Shown here: one piece after another, positions 28,543-36,045 of the stretch
How the letters are laid out: every line of letters starts with the position of its first letter
How positions within the stretch are numbered: position 1 is the first letter of the stretch
NCBI GenBank assembly: GCA_016839785.1
Contig: JAEOTQ010000155.1
Span: 1-60,841 of the forward strand
Direction: 5' to 3'
From: Candidatus Hodarchaeota archaeon
GTDB lineage: Archaea > Asgardarchaeota > Heimdallarchaeia > Hodarchaeales > Hodarchaeaceae
DNA length: 60,841 bases
The notes under the pieces: model-generated
Database searches by the model: none
What the model was told of the DNA's origin: nothing
What the model saw: only the letters and a program-made list of their open reading frames with translations
Position numbers and translations under genes: made by a program

Positions 28543-29120
28543 CTATTCTGAGATGTTTTTGTCCCGTATAGTTGGATCATCAAAATTTCACGAGCCAGGG
28601 ATTGAAAAGCTCGTTTTATCCCAATTCCAGTCGTAGCCACAGTCTCATAAATCGGATACATGGATAATTCTAATTTTTCGACGAGTTGGGATCTTGGTAG
28701 TGCGTCTTCAATATCCCGTTTGTTCAATGTTATGACTAAAGGAATGGTGGTGCCTAAATCTTCTCCCAGACGAGTCTTAAGTTCCTCAAAAGATGATATA
28801 TTTTCCTGCATTTGATCTGGTGAAGAATCAACTACAAATAAAATACCATCTACTCCTTGAATTACAATTTTACGTTGGTGTTTATGCCGTTCCTGTCCCG
28901 CAGTGGTATAAACGTCGAAAACAACGCCAGTTGTGGCTTGCATCGGTGCAAAATCAAAGAAAAGGGTACGTCCGTGTGGATCGGCAAGTTGAGTGAATTT
29001 TCCTTTTTCTAATCCATCAACTTTATGATAGAGCCAACCAAGAGTCGTTGTCTTCCCACAGAGAGATGGGCCATAAAATACAATTTTAAATCTATGACGA
29101 CCTTCTGCGTCTTTTCGCAA
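28539..29120 (-). CDS. MglA-like small GTPase
   Basis: A 193-residue Ras-superfamily GTPase nearest to the MglA group. G1 is GPSLCGKTTTL; the following DPHGRTLFFDFAP matches the conserved MglA stretch RTLFFDF; G3 is TTAGQERH with no Asp before Gly; G4 is NKRD. The start is TTG, 9 bases after GGAG. It is 42 bases downstream of a Roadblock gene on the same strand, an arrangement like the bacterial mglA-mglB pair that sets cell polarity. Confidence 0.9.
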   Translation of the reverse strand: MRKDAEGRHRFKIVFYGPSLCGKTTTLGWLYHKVDGLEKGKFTQLADPHGRTLFFDFAPMQATTGVVFDVYTTAGQERHKHQRKIVIQGVDGILFVVDSSPDQMQENISSFEELKTRLGEDLGTTIPLVITLNKRDIEDALPRSQLVEKLELSMYPIYETVATTGIGIKRAFQSLAREILMIQLYGTKTSQNS

Positions 29121-29162
29121 TCAATTTGACTCCTTTGTTAACTAGGAGGATAAGAGTTTGTA

Positions 29163-29657
29163 TTAGAATTTTTCAAGCTCTCGTAAAGCAGCTTCAAGTT
29201 CATCCTTCTCAAGCCCAGTACGAACTTCAGGTGATTTAGAAGGAGTTCCAGGTAAGGTTCGAGAGGGATGTCCAGCTAAAAACTCATCAAGAATTGAGCT
29301 AAGTTCTTCATTCGCTTTTCTCATAAGCAAGCGAATCATACCGATATTTACCTCTGCATCGGAAATAATTGTTAAAATTCCACGACCGCAGGCACTTGCA
29401 AATATTTTCCCAGTATCAAATTCTGAAGTAACAACATCCAATCCGCCAATTGTTAGATTAGATCCTTGTTCTGCTGAAGCCATAAAGACTGCTGAGGCAA
29501 TTGCGCCAATACCATCAACATCAACAGATACATAACTAAACTTGGAAACGTGCGCTATAGTTAGACCAGTACGGTCGACTAGAATAATTTTTCGAATTCC
29601 GGGTTCACTTTTAATGATTTTACTGAGTACACTGTCAAACCTTCGTGGATCTATCAA
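29163..29657 (-). CDS. Roadblock/LC7 domain protein paired with the MglA-like GTPase
   Basis: A 164-residue protein. Residues ~5-115 are the Roadblock domain (SEPGIRKIILVDRTGLTIA, DGIGAIASAVFMASAEQGSN, GILTIISDAEVNIGMIRLLMRKA); the rest is a charged, proline-containing tail ending in a short helix. MglB-type Roadblock proteins are GAPs for MglA. It is the first gene of a two-gene unit with the GTPase at 28539. The TTG start follows GGAG. Confidence 0.9.
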   Translation of the reverse strand: MIDPRRFDSVLSKIIKSEPGIRKIILVDRTGLTIAHVSKFSYVSVDVDGIGAIASAVFMASAEQGSNLTIGGLDVVTSEFDTGKIFASACGRGILTIISDAEVNIGMIRLLMRKANEELSSILDEFLAGHPSRTLPGTPSKSPEVRTGLEKDELEAALRELEKF

Positions 29658-29908
29658 ACTAGTAATCTCCTGGTTGTTCTTTTTCCAAGTTCAGAGAAAA
29701 TTAAATAAATTTTATCTCCGTATACCAATGCTAGATTAATTCTTAATAAATTTAGCTTATTAGTCTTTGATGGAAAAGGAAATTTTCATGACTATTGTCA
29801 TTGTATAGCCGATTAAACTTCTTTAAATTCGTTTATAATGAATGGAACAGAGAAAGAAGTTAAAGCTTCTTGTTATCCATTGAAACAAAGATATAGGCTT
29901 CTTTTTAT

Positions 29909-30754
29909 TTATGCAAAATACGCTGTGAGAACAAAAATAGCATTTCCTATCAGATTTTCTAATAAAAATCCTAAAAGTATAAATAAAATGAAAGGTAGGG
30001 AGGGTTGAACCCAAATTGATTCTTTATTATGGATCTGAGTATTCTTAGCAATCTTCCTCTTCCTAGAAAGATCTTCTTCAGGGGTATCCATACGTAGTTG
30101 GAAAACAAAATCCCAACCAGAGGGATCAGTGTAAGCCTCTAAAAAGTCAAAATGCCACGGTTTTGATTCTATCTCTTCTAAAATTCGCTGAGTGCTTCGT
30201 GGATATCCTATGAAATATAATATGACTTTTTTCATAATATTTTGGTGTGTCATGGCATAGTACTCTCTCTTTCTGTTCCTTCGAATTAAATTCCCACAAA
30301 AAAGTGCAATTGGGACTGTAAGAGCTAGTAAGTATGCGTTGAAGAATGTTCCTAAGATTTTAGGGGTGATAGAGAAGATAATATCATATTTTGGATCTGT
30401 GATGGAGAAAAGAGGTTTCAAAACTGGTGAAATAAATGAAATGGCAATAAAAGCAATTCTATCTGCCTCTCCTCCTAATCCAGAATATGTAAGAAAGAGT
30501 GCTATAATCACCGCAATAACAATATTACCTAACCATGTAGAAAGGTAAGTTTGAATACTTACCATGTTTATAAGCATTAAGATGATTTGTAGACAATGTA
30601 CTGTACAACCACAAGCAATCATAACTATCCAAATCCAATCCACGATCTCTCGTGTTCTCCAATCTTGATAAGCTCCCAAAATTAATAGTAGGAATGCGAT
30701 TAAGAGGAGAAGAAGGTTGAGTGATGATTCCAGTAGTGTAAATAAACCAGTCAT
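29909..30754 (-). CDS. Type IV prepilin/preflagellin peptidase (A24 family)
   Basis: About 281 residues with six to seven membrane segments. The two catalytic aspartates of aspartic prepilin peptidases are visible: the first in ILGAYQDWRTREIVDWIW and the second in GLGGEADR, a variant of GxHyD. The enzyme removes the positively charged leader of archaellins and pilins. A soluble loop of about 80 residues precedes the last membrane segment. The start is uncertain between ATG 30754 and TTG 30763. No pilin genes are nearby. Confidence 0.85.
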   Translation of the reverse strand: MTGLFTLLESSLNLLLLLIAFLLLILGAYQDWRTREIVDWIWIVMIACGCTVHCLQIILMLINMVSIQTYLSTWLGNIVIAVIIALFLTYSGLGGEADRIAFIAISFISPVLKPLFSITDPKYDIIFSITPKILGTFFNAYLLALTVPIALFCGNLIRRNRKREYYAMTHQNIMKKVILYFIGYPRSTQRILEEIESKPWHFDFLEAYTDPSGWDFVFQLRMDTPEEDLSRKRKIAKNTQIHNKESIWVQPSLPFILFILLGFLLENLIGNAIFVLTAYFA

Positions 30755-30763
30755 ACTGATCAA

Positions 30764-31498
30764 ACCTAATTTGTGTATGTATTATTACAGAAACTTAGTT
30801 CTGACCTGTTTCCTTTGCCTCTATATCTTAAATCTTCCTTTTTAGCGTGAATTTGATTGTTCCACTTAAACTTAAGAGATTTAAAATAATATACCAATTA
30901 TGATGGCTAGTCCAAACAAATTTCGATTTAACAATCATATTTTTGATTTGTTAAGTATTATAAAAGGAAATTCGATCATCTGAAGGAGATAACGACAGAA
31001 TTAGCTTTTCATAACAACTGCAAAAACATTCTAAAATACTCATCAGGGGAGTTTCAATAGTATTCTGGATGAAGTAAATTCAGATTAATCGAAAGAATAA
31101 ATTGCCACTGTGGCTTATGAGATTCTCTTCCGATTATCTCGGCGAAGCACGGTTATAGCGCCTCCTTGGTATTACTCTCAGTTTTTTCTGATGAGAAACG
31201 AACAGGAGGATGTCGTGGGTTCAAAAAATGATATTTCTCGGAATATTGTTTGAAATTCCCACCAGTGGCTTTATCTTTTCATAAAAAAATTCTTTTCTCA
31301 CCATTAAACTTAATTGAAATAGGAAATCTCGTAATATTATGTTTTTTTTCAATTTAGTGAAGAGTGTTCCATCATTTAGATATCCATCAAATACAATGTT
31401 ACCCACTAGATATTTTACCCTTTATCAATAATGGCACTTCAGGGAATATAAAACTCACATCTTTGATAAAAGGCCACGAATTTTATTGAGGAGATTTT
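30764..31498. other. Long intergenic region with a possible structured RNA
   Basis: This 735-base gap upstream of the GINS gene holds no convincing protein gene. Its first part is AT-rich; 31095-31220 is richer in G+C and can fold. CACG 31148 pairs with CGTG 31214, CCTCCT 31161 with AGGAGG 31204, around an inner hairpin TCAG-T6-CTGA. I see no tRNA, SRP RNA or RNase P RNA signature. Confidence 0.35.
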
Positions 31499-32104
31499 TT
31501 GGAATACGATGAATTAATTCTGGTTTGGAAAAATGAGAGGTCAAATCCCTCGCTTTGCAATATTCCCAAGGATTTGTACATATCTCTTGATGGGCTATTA
31601 ACAAAATTATCAGCAGACATTCAGAAATTAGCAAGTAAATCAATAGCCAATGCTATCTTAGATCGAATAATATTTATTAGAAGAGATATAGTGCATTTAA
31701 GACTTGTTAAGATAGTAAATCTAGTAATAAATGATATTTTTTTTGATGAAAACGTCTTAACGTGGGGAGAACGAAGAATAGCGAAAAATCTAAGACTCTC
31801 GATTGAAACGATTGGCGTTGAGAAACCAAACATTTTAGATGGTCTAGAAGATTCACCCGAAATAGACCAATTTGAAAATTCTACGGTAGTCATTAACCCC
31901 ATTCAAGAGATTAGGGGAAAAAAAACTACTGTGTTCGAATATTCAACAGTCCGAATGCTTTATGATGTTGAAGCATTCATTGGCCTGGATGATCTATTAT
32001 ACGGACCACTAGAAAAGAATGACATTGTAAACTTACCATTAGAAAATGCGACTGCTTTGATGGTACGTGGAGTTGCTCATTTAATAGAAACCCAAAAAGA
32101 TTGA
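31499..32104 (+). CDS. GINS complex subunit (Gins51/Sld5-Psf1 type)
   Basis: A 201-residue GINS protein with a helical A domain first (residues ~1-105) and the small B domain last, ending YGPLEKNDIVNLPLENATAL and VAHLIE, which is the classic GINS C-terminal block. GINS bridges MCM and GAN/Cdc45 in the replicative helicase. The A-then-B order places it with Gins51/15. The start is TTG with GAGGAG upstream. It leads an operon of translation genes (S27e, aIF2-alpha, Nop10), a common archaeal neighbourhood. Confidence 0.88.
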   Translation: MEYDELILVWKNERSNPSLCNIPKDLYISLDGLLTKLSADIQKLASKSIANAILDRIIFIRRDIVHLRLVKIVNLVINDIFFDENVLTWGERRIAKNLRLSIETIGVEKPNILDGLEDSPEIDQFENSTVVINPIQEIRGKKTTVFEYSTVRMLYDVEAFIGLDDLLYGPLEKNDIVNLPLENATALMVRGVAHLIETQKD

Positions 32105-32121
32105 AATTTTGGTGAATCATA

Positions 32122-32316
32122 ATGAAGAAGAAATATATTCCTCAACCCCGATCAAACTTCCTTAAAGTTTCCTGCGAATGTGGGAATGTACAAGAGATTT
32201 TTTCTCATGCTACGACACACATTAATTGTCGTGTATGTGGGAAAGTTCTTGCTGAACCCCGTTCTGGAATTACTAGATTATTTGGAGAAGTTATTGAAAT
32301 ATTGGATAATAAATAG
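32122..32316 (+). CDS. rps27e: Small-subunit ribosomal protein S27e
   Basis: A 64-residue protein with the S27e zinc finger, C-x-C ... C-x2-C (SCECGN, then NCRVCGKVLAEP), and the conserved end RSGITRLFGEVIEIL. A GGTGA ribosome site precedes the ATG. L44e, which usually precedes S27e in archaea, is not here; GINS takes that place. Confidence 0.95.
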   Translation: MKKKYIPQPRSNFLKVSCECGNVQEIFSHATTHINCRVCGKVLAEPRSGITRLFGEVIEILDNK

Positions 32317-32326
32317 GCGATAATTT

Positions 32327-33112
32327 ATGGAATCTAAATTTCCTGCTGTTGGAGAATTAGTTGTTGGATCCTGCTCCAAGGTCACCCCACACGGAGCATA
32401 TTTCGAAATTTTCGATTACGAGGGGCTTGGATCAGAAGCAGGATTTGTGCATATTTCAGAACTTAGTCGAACTTGGGTTAGGAATATTCGAAGTCAAGTT
32501 CGTGAAGGACAAAGAGTTGTCGCTAAAATATTAAGAGTGGATTCTGCACGGGGAGAAATAGATATGTCTATTCGGAGAGTTTCTGAACCTCAAAAGCGGT
32601 CGAAGCTAACAGAGCTCAAGCAGGAGAATCGTGCTCGTGGTATTGTAGCTGTCGCGTGTGAAAAGACAGAAACGGAAACAGATAAGGTTGAAAAAATCCT
32701 CATGACTCAGTATGGGTCAATTTACGAAGCCTTAATCCAATTACGTGAAAAAACTGTAAAATTGTTAACTAAGATTGATATTCCTGAAAAGGTTGCGAAA
32801 GTACTTTATGATCTGGCTGTCAAAGAATTACAACCCCCTACAGTTCGATTACTAGGAAAGCTTACAGTTACCTGCTATGATTCAGACGGAGCAGTTATTC
32901 TTTCAGAATTCTTTAAAAAATATAAACAGTCGTTTAAGAAGAAGCATAAAGGTTCAGATCTTTTCATGCAAATCATTTCTCCTCCAGATTATAGATGCAC
33001 GATTGAAAGTGCAGATTGGAAAACAGCTGAGACTGTTTGGAAAAATGTCCAAAAGGAAGTTCAAGATAATTTAAGGGGAAATGATGTAGAAATTTCATTT
33101 GAGAGAAAATAA
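32327..33112 (+). CDS. eif2a: Translation initiation factor aIF2 subunit alpha
   Basis: A 261-residue protein with the N-terminal S1 domain (GELVVGSCSKVTPHGAYFEI, GFVHISELSRTWVRNIR), a central helical domain and the C-terminal alpha-beta domain that binds aIF2-gamma (PPTVRLLGKLTVTCYDSDG). The loop that carries Ser51 in eukaryotes reads SELSRTWVRNI, so Ser47 here aligns with the site phosphorylated by eIF2 kinases. It lies 10 bases after S27e. Confidence 0.95.
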   Translation: MESKFPAVGELVVGSCSKVTPHGAYFEIFDYEGLGSEAGFVHISELSRTWVRNIRSQVREGQRVVAKILRVDSARGEIDMSIRRVSEPQKRSKLTELKQENRARGIVAVACEKTETETDKVEKILMTQYGSIYEALIQLREKTVKLLTKIDIPEKVAKVLYDLAVKELQPPTVRLLGKLTVTCYDSDGAVILSEFFKKYKQSFKKKHKGSDLFMQIISPPDYRCTIESADWKTAETVWKNVQKEVQDNLRGNDVEISFERK

Positions 33113-33141
33113 ATCGCCTGTGAGACTATTCTGGGATCCAT

Positions 33142-33318
33142 ATGCGTCTATTAAGAAAATGTGAGTGTAGGTATACATTAAATCAATCATTAGAAACTTG
33201 TAATTATTGTAATCACGCTTTTAGAACAGCTTATCCACCAAAATTTTCACCTCATGATAAATACGCGGAATATCGTCGTCGTATGAAGAAGGAGGCTAAA
33301 AAAAGGGGTGTATTATGA
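33142..33318 (+). CDS. nop10: H/ACA RNP protein Nop10
   Basis: A 58-residue protein with the zinc ribbon LRKCECRYTL ... CNYCNHAFRTAYPPKFSPHD, the typical Nop10 pattern. It binds Cbf5 in the H/ACA pseudouridylation complex together with Gar1, encoded at 11623. Its TGA overlaps the ATG of the following acetyltransferase (ATGA), so the two are translationally coupled. Confidence 0.95.
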   Translation: MRLLRKCECRYTLNQSLETCNYCNHAFRTAYPPKFSPHDKYAEYRRRMKKEAKKRGVL

Positions 33319-33806
33319 CCGAACAGACCTCAGTAATTATCCGTTATTTCGAGCTCAAAGATCTAGACAACGTTATTGATATAAATCGAAAATGCTTACC
33401 TGAAAATTATCCTGAAGGTTTTTTCCGTACAATATACGCTGAATGCCCAAAAGGATTTAATCTTGCTGAAGTTAATGGTAGCATCGTTGGATATACTATG
33501 GGTCGAATTGAAAGTGGTTTGAGCCTTTACTCAATTTTTCATCGTGCTAAGAAGGGTCACACTGTGAGTATTGCAGTATTACCAGAATATCGACGAAATA
33601 AGATAGCCACGAAACTGATCAATGCCTCGTCTTTAGCAATGAGAGAATATGGAGCAGAAGAGCTCTTCCTAGAGGTTAGAATCTCAAATTCCGCCGCAGT
33701 AAAGTTATATGAGTCACTCGGTTATAAAATTGTTAAGGAATTGCGCCATTATTACCGTGATATGGAAGGGGCATATTTAATGGCACAAAAAGTCAAGAAA
33801 AACTAA
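33315..33806 (+). CDS. RimI/Ard1-like N-terminal acetyltransferase
   Basis: A 163-residue GNAT protein like the archaeal NatA/RimI enzymes that acetylate protein N termini. It has DLDNVIDINRKCLPENYPEGFF, VSIAVLPEYRRNKIAT and LEVRISNSAAVKLYESLGY. In the acetyl-CoA loop the usual R-x-x-G-x-G/A is RRNKIA, with Lys at the Gly position. It is the last gene of the GINS-S27e-aIF2-alpha-Nop10 unit. Confidence 0.9.
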   Translation: MTEQTSVIIRYFELKDLDNVIDINRKCLPENYPEGFFRTIYAECPKGFNLAEVNGSIVGYTMGRIESGLSLYSIFHRAKKGHTVSIAVLPEYRRNKIATKLINASSLAMREYGAEELFLEVRISNSAAVKLYESLGYKIVKELRHYYRDMEGAYLMAQKVKKN

Positions 33807-34147
33807 TAAGGGAATAAATTCGCTTAAACTGAATAAGTTAAGGGGAAATCTTGTTTGAATTATGAAGGGAAGGAGATCCGTATTTCAGGTGAGCGTGATG
33901 TAATAAATATCTATTTGTTGAGCATTCCGTTTTCTGTATTGAACAAAATCCTAGAACTAGTATGAAGATTGTAAAAAGACGAAGATAACAATAGATCTAT
34001 CTGAACACACCTAAATATAAAGCTTTAAAAGGTTTAAAATCGTCACAAATGTGAATAACGGATATTGACACTGTTAAACGATTGAGATCGAGTGTAATCA
34101 TTCCTAATCACTTATTTAAGAAAAAAATAATTTTGGTGACTCTTGCT
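33807..34147. other. Intergenic region before the ESCRT-II-like gene
   Basis: AT-rich spacer. A GCTTTAAAAGG element at about 34021 is a likely TATA box for the ESCRT-II-like gene. An in-frame TTG at 34082 would extend that protein by 22 residues; I prefer ATG 34148, which has GGTGA upstream. Confidence 0.4.
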
Positions 34148-35134
34148 ATGAGAGAAAAATACCAACATGCAAGTAATGCGCTAAATCAACTAAGTAATGC
34201 AGCTGCAATGAAAGCAAAACATATGTCAGATCTAGTAATAAAATCTTACACACAATTTGAAGAAATTAGGTATTTGAGCGAAACTGTACCTGATATCATA
34301 CTTTACTCTGACAATAAAATGGCCAATTTAAAGGAAAGCGGGGAAATTCGTGTTGCACAACTCCTAGCGGCTATTCTTTGTGATCAAATAACAGAACGAT
34401 CCAAAAAATTAGTCGAAGATCTTGAATTCGGTCATATGGAATTGGATCTTCGTACTGAACTGTTAGATATTCGTGAACAAATAACACGATTAGAAGAGGT
34501 AGTTCAGGTTCAAAATAAATTGGCTAATGGGGCTCCAGTGTCAACAGAGGGAATGAAAAATTTGCAGAAAAAATATGATTCTCGCATCCAGCAATTGGAA
34601 CGAGAGTTACTCCGGGAAGAAGGACGCACACTTACAGTAACCGCCTTAGATGCAACAAAAAAGCCAAAGATATTTGGTAAAGGAAAATTTGTTGACAATC
34701 TTGCTGATTTAGTTCTTGAACAAGGGAAATCTCTTCGAGCGAGTTCAGGTGGTTATATTTCAATGGCAAATTTATATACTTCCTTAAAAAATCAAATTCC
34801 AGACATTAAATTCTCATTGAAAGATTTAGAAAAGGCCTGTAAGCAGCTAACTAAACAGTCACTAATCGAAGGTGTTTCTACCCAGTCTGGGGTTAAGATT
34901 GTTGAGTTTACTCCCGTTTCTCTTGGAAAGGATGCCCGGAATATATTTAATCTTGCAATCGAAAAAGGCTTTGTAACATTTGAGGAAGTAATGATACAAA
35001 CAAAGTGGGACCAACAACGAGTTAAAAGGGTCTTAGATAGTCTTGTTGGTCAAAAAATTGCTCGAAAAGTATCATCACTCGATTCAGGTGATCAATATTA
35101 CTTCCCAGGGCTATATGGAGATGAAGATTGGTAG
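34148..35134 (+). CDS. ESCRT-II Vps22/Vps36-like protein (EAP30 domain)
   Basis: About 328 residues. The first ~170 are helical/coiled coil (SNAAAMKAKHMSDLVIKSY, EQITRLEEVVQVQNKL). The C-terminal ~150 form two winged helices in the pattern of the EAP30 domain of Vps22/SNF8 and Vps36: ADLVLEQGKSLRASSGGYIS, LEKACKQLTKQSLIEGV, then AIEKGFVTFEEVMIQTKWD and VKRVLDSLVGQKIARKV, ending QYYFPGLY. This matches the order and spacing in human SNF8. ESCRT-II links ubiquitinated cargo to ESCRT-III. The next gene, an SPFH protein, follows 9 bases later, and the ubiquitin genes lie downstream. Confidence 0.82.
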   Translation: MREKYQHASNALNQLSNAAAMKAKHMSDLVIKSYTQFEEIRYLSETVPDIILYSDNKMANLKESGEIRVAQLLAAILCDQITERSKKLVEDLEFGHMELDLRTELLDIREQITRLEEVVQVQNKLANGAPVSTEGMKNLQKKYDSRIQQLERELLREEGRTLTVTALDATKKPKIFGKGKFVDNLADLVLEQGKSLRASSGGYISMANLYTSLKNQIPDIKFSLKDLEKACKQLTKQSLIEGVSTQSGVKIVEFTPVSLGKDARNIFNLAIEKGFVTFEEVMIQTKWDQQRVKRVLDSLVGQKIARKVSSLDSGDQYYFPGLYGDEDW

Positions 35135-35143
35135 GTAAAATCG

Positions 35144-36040
35144 ATGGCGGAAACAGATAAATTTGGTGGATTATTCCGTAAAATAGGGGACACAATACAC
35201 ATAGGTGCCAAGAAATTCAAAGGCAAAGCAATACTAAGTTCAAAATTTGAAGAGTCATCAGGAGAATCATTAATCCATAGGGTAAAAGCAGAAGAAAATG
35301 ATAATTTTAGAAAAATTGATGGCTTTATTGTAAAAGAACCAGAAAATGCGGTATTATTACAGTCAGGAGTGTTAATTGGAGTGGCTGGGAGCGGAATATA
35401 CCAACTAGAAAAATCTGCAAAGCATCCAGGTAGCGAAATAATATGGGTTACAAAACGCGAATTTATCATCAAATGGGGAACCCCTGGTATATACACCTCA
35501 GATAACGTTATGGTGGGATGTTGGGGAATTTCTCGAATGCGAATTGTTAATCCACGAAATTTCATTATGAATGTAGTCTCCCATAAACAGTACTATAGTG
35601 GAAATGAGTTAAAAAATTGGGTTAAACAAACGATTATTGCAGCAGTCAAACATGTTATGACTCGGTACACTGTTCCAGAATTGTTAAAAGAAAGGAGAAG
35701 CCTAGAAATACAAACAAGATCTGAATTAGGGCCTGAAAGCTCACGATGGGGTTTGGAGCTAGTAGGTTTAGATATTGGTGGATTCAAAGTACCTGAAGAA
35801 TATGAGACCTTACTAACATATGAAATAGAGAAGCAGATTATTGAAACTCGGCAAGAGCTTGCAGAAGAGCGAAATCAATTAGACGAGGTTTCAGAAAAAA
35901 TTAAGAAATTCGAATTAATGCTCGAACAGGCTGATGAGATGTTTCTTGCTGGTAAAATTTCGGAAAAACGGTATAAAGAACTAACAGACAAGTATTCATC
36001 AAAACTAGCAAAATTAAAAGCCCAAGAAACTCCCTTATAG
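35144..36040 (+). CDS. SPFH/Band 7 domain protein with C-terminal SHOCT-like segment
   Basis: A 298-residue protein. Residues ~60-215 look like an SPFH domain of the type seen in virion-core-protein-like/YdjI proteins (AVLLQSGVLIGVAGSGIYQL, GTPGIYTSDNVMVGCWGISRMRI, WGLELVGLDIGGFKVPEEYE). A helical coiled-coil stretch follows, and the last ~35 residues (LEQADEMFLAGKISEKRYKEL) are a SHOCT-like helix pair. SPFH proteins assemble on membranes. It overlaps no gene but is 9 bases after the ESCRT-II-like gene and in the same direction, so a shared membrane-remodelling role is inferred. Confidence 0.72.
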   Translation: MAETDKFGGLFRKIGDTIHIGAKKFKGKAILSSKFEESSGESLIHRVKAEENDNFRKIDGFIVKEPENAVLLQSGVLIGVAGSGIYQLEKSAKHPGSEIIWVTKREFIIKWGTPGIYTSDNVMVGCWGISRMRIVNPRNFIMNVVSHKQYYSGNELKNWVKQTIIAAVKHVMTRYTVPELLKERRSLEIQTRSELGPESSRWGLELVGLDIGGFKVPEEYETLLTYEIEKQIIETRQELAEERNQLDEVSEKIKKFELMLEQADEMFLAGKISEKRYKELTDKYSSKLAKLKAQETPL

Positions 36041-36045
36041 TTTAT

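Noticed and set aside
29823..30014. 63-codon minus-strand ORF overlapping the end of the prepilin peptidase gene
   Set aside because: It overlaps the peptidase in another frame and has no motif or upstream ribosome site.
31221..31406. 61-codon minus-strand ORF in the long spacer before GINS
   Set aside because: It has no ribosome site, no recognisable motif and unusual composition; chance ORFs of this size are expected.
35098..35565. 155-codon ORF antisense to the SPFH gene
   Set aside because: The sense frame has a conserved domain and is placed directly behind the ESCRT-II-like gene; the antisense frame has neither.
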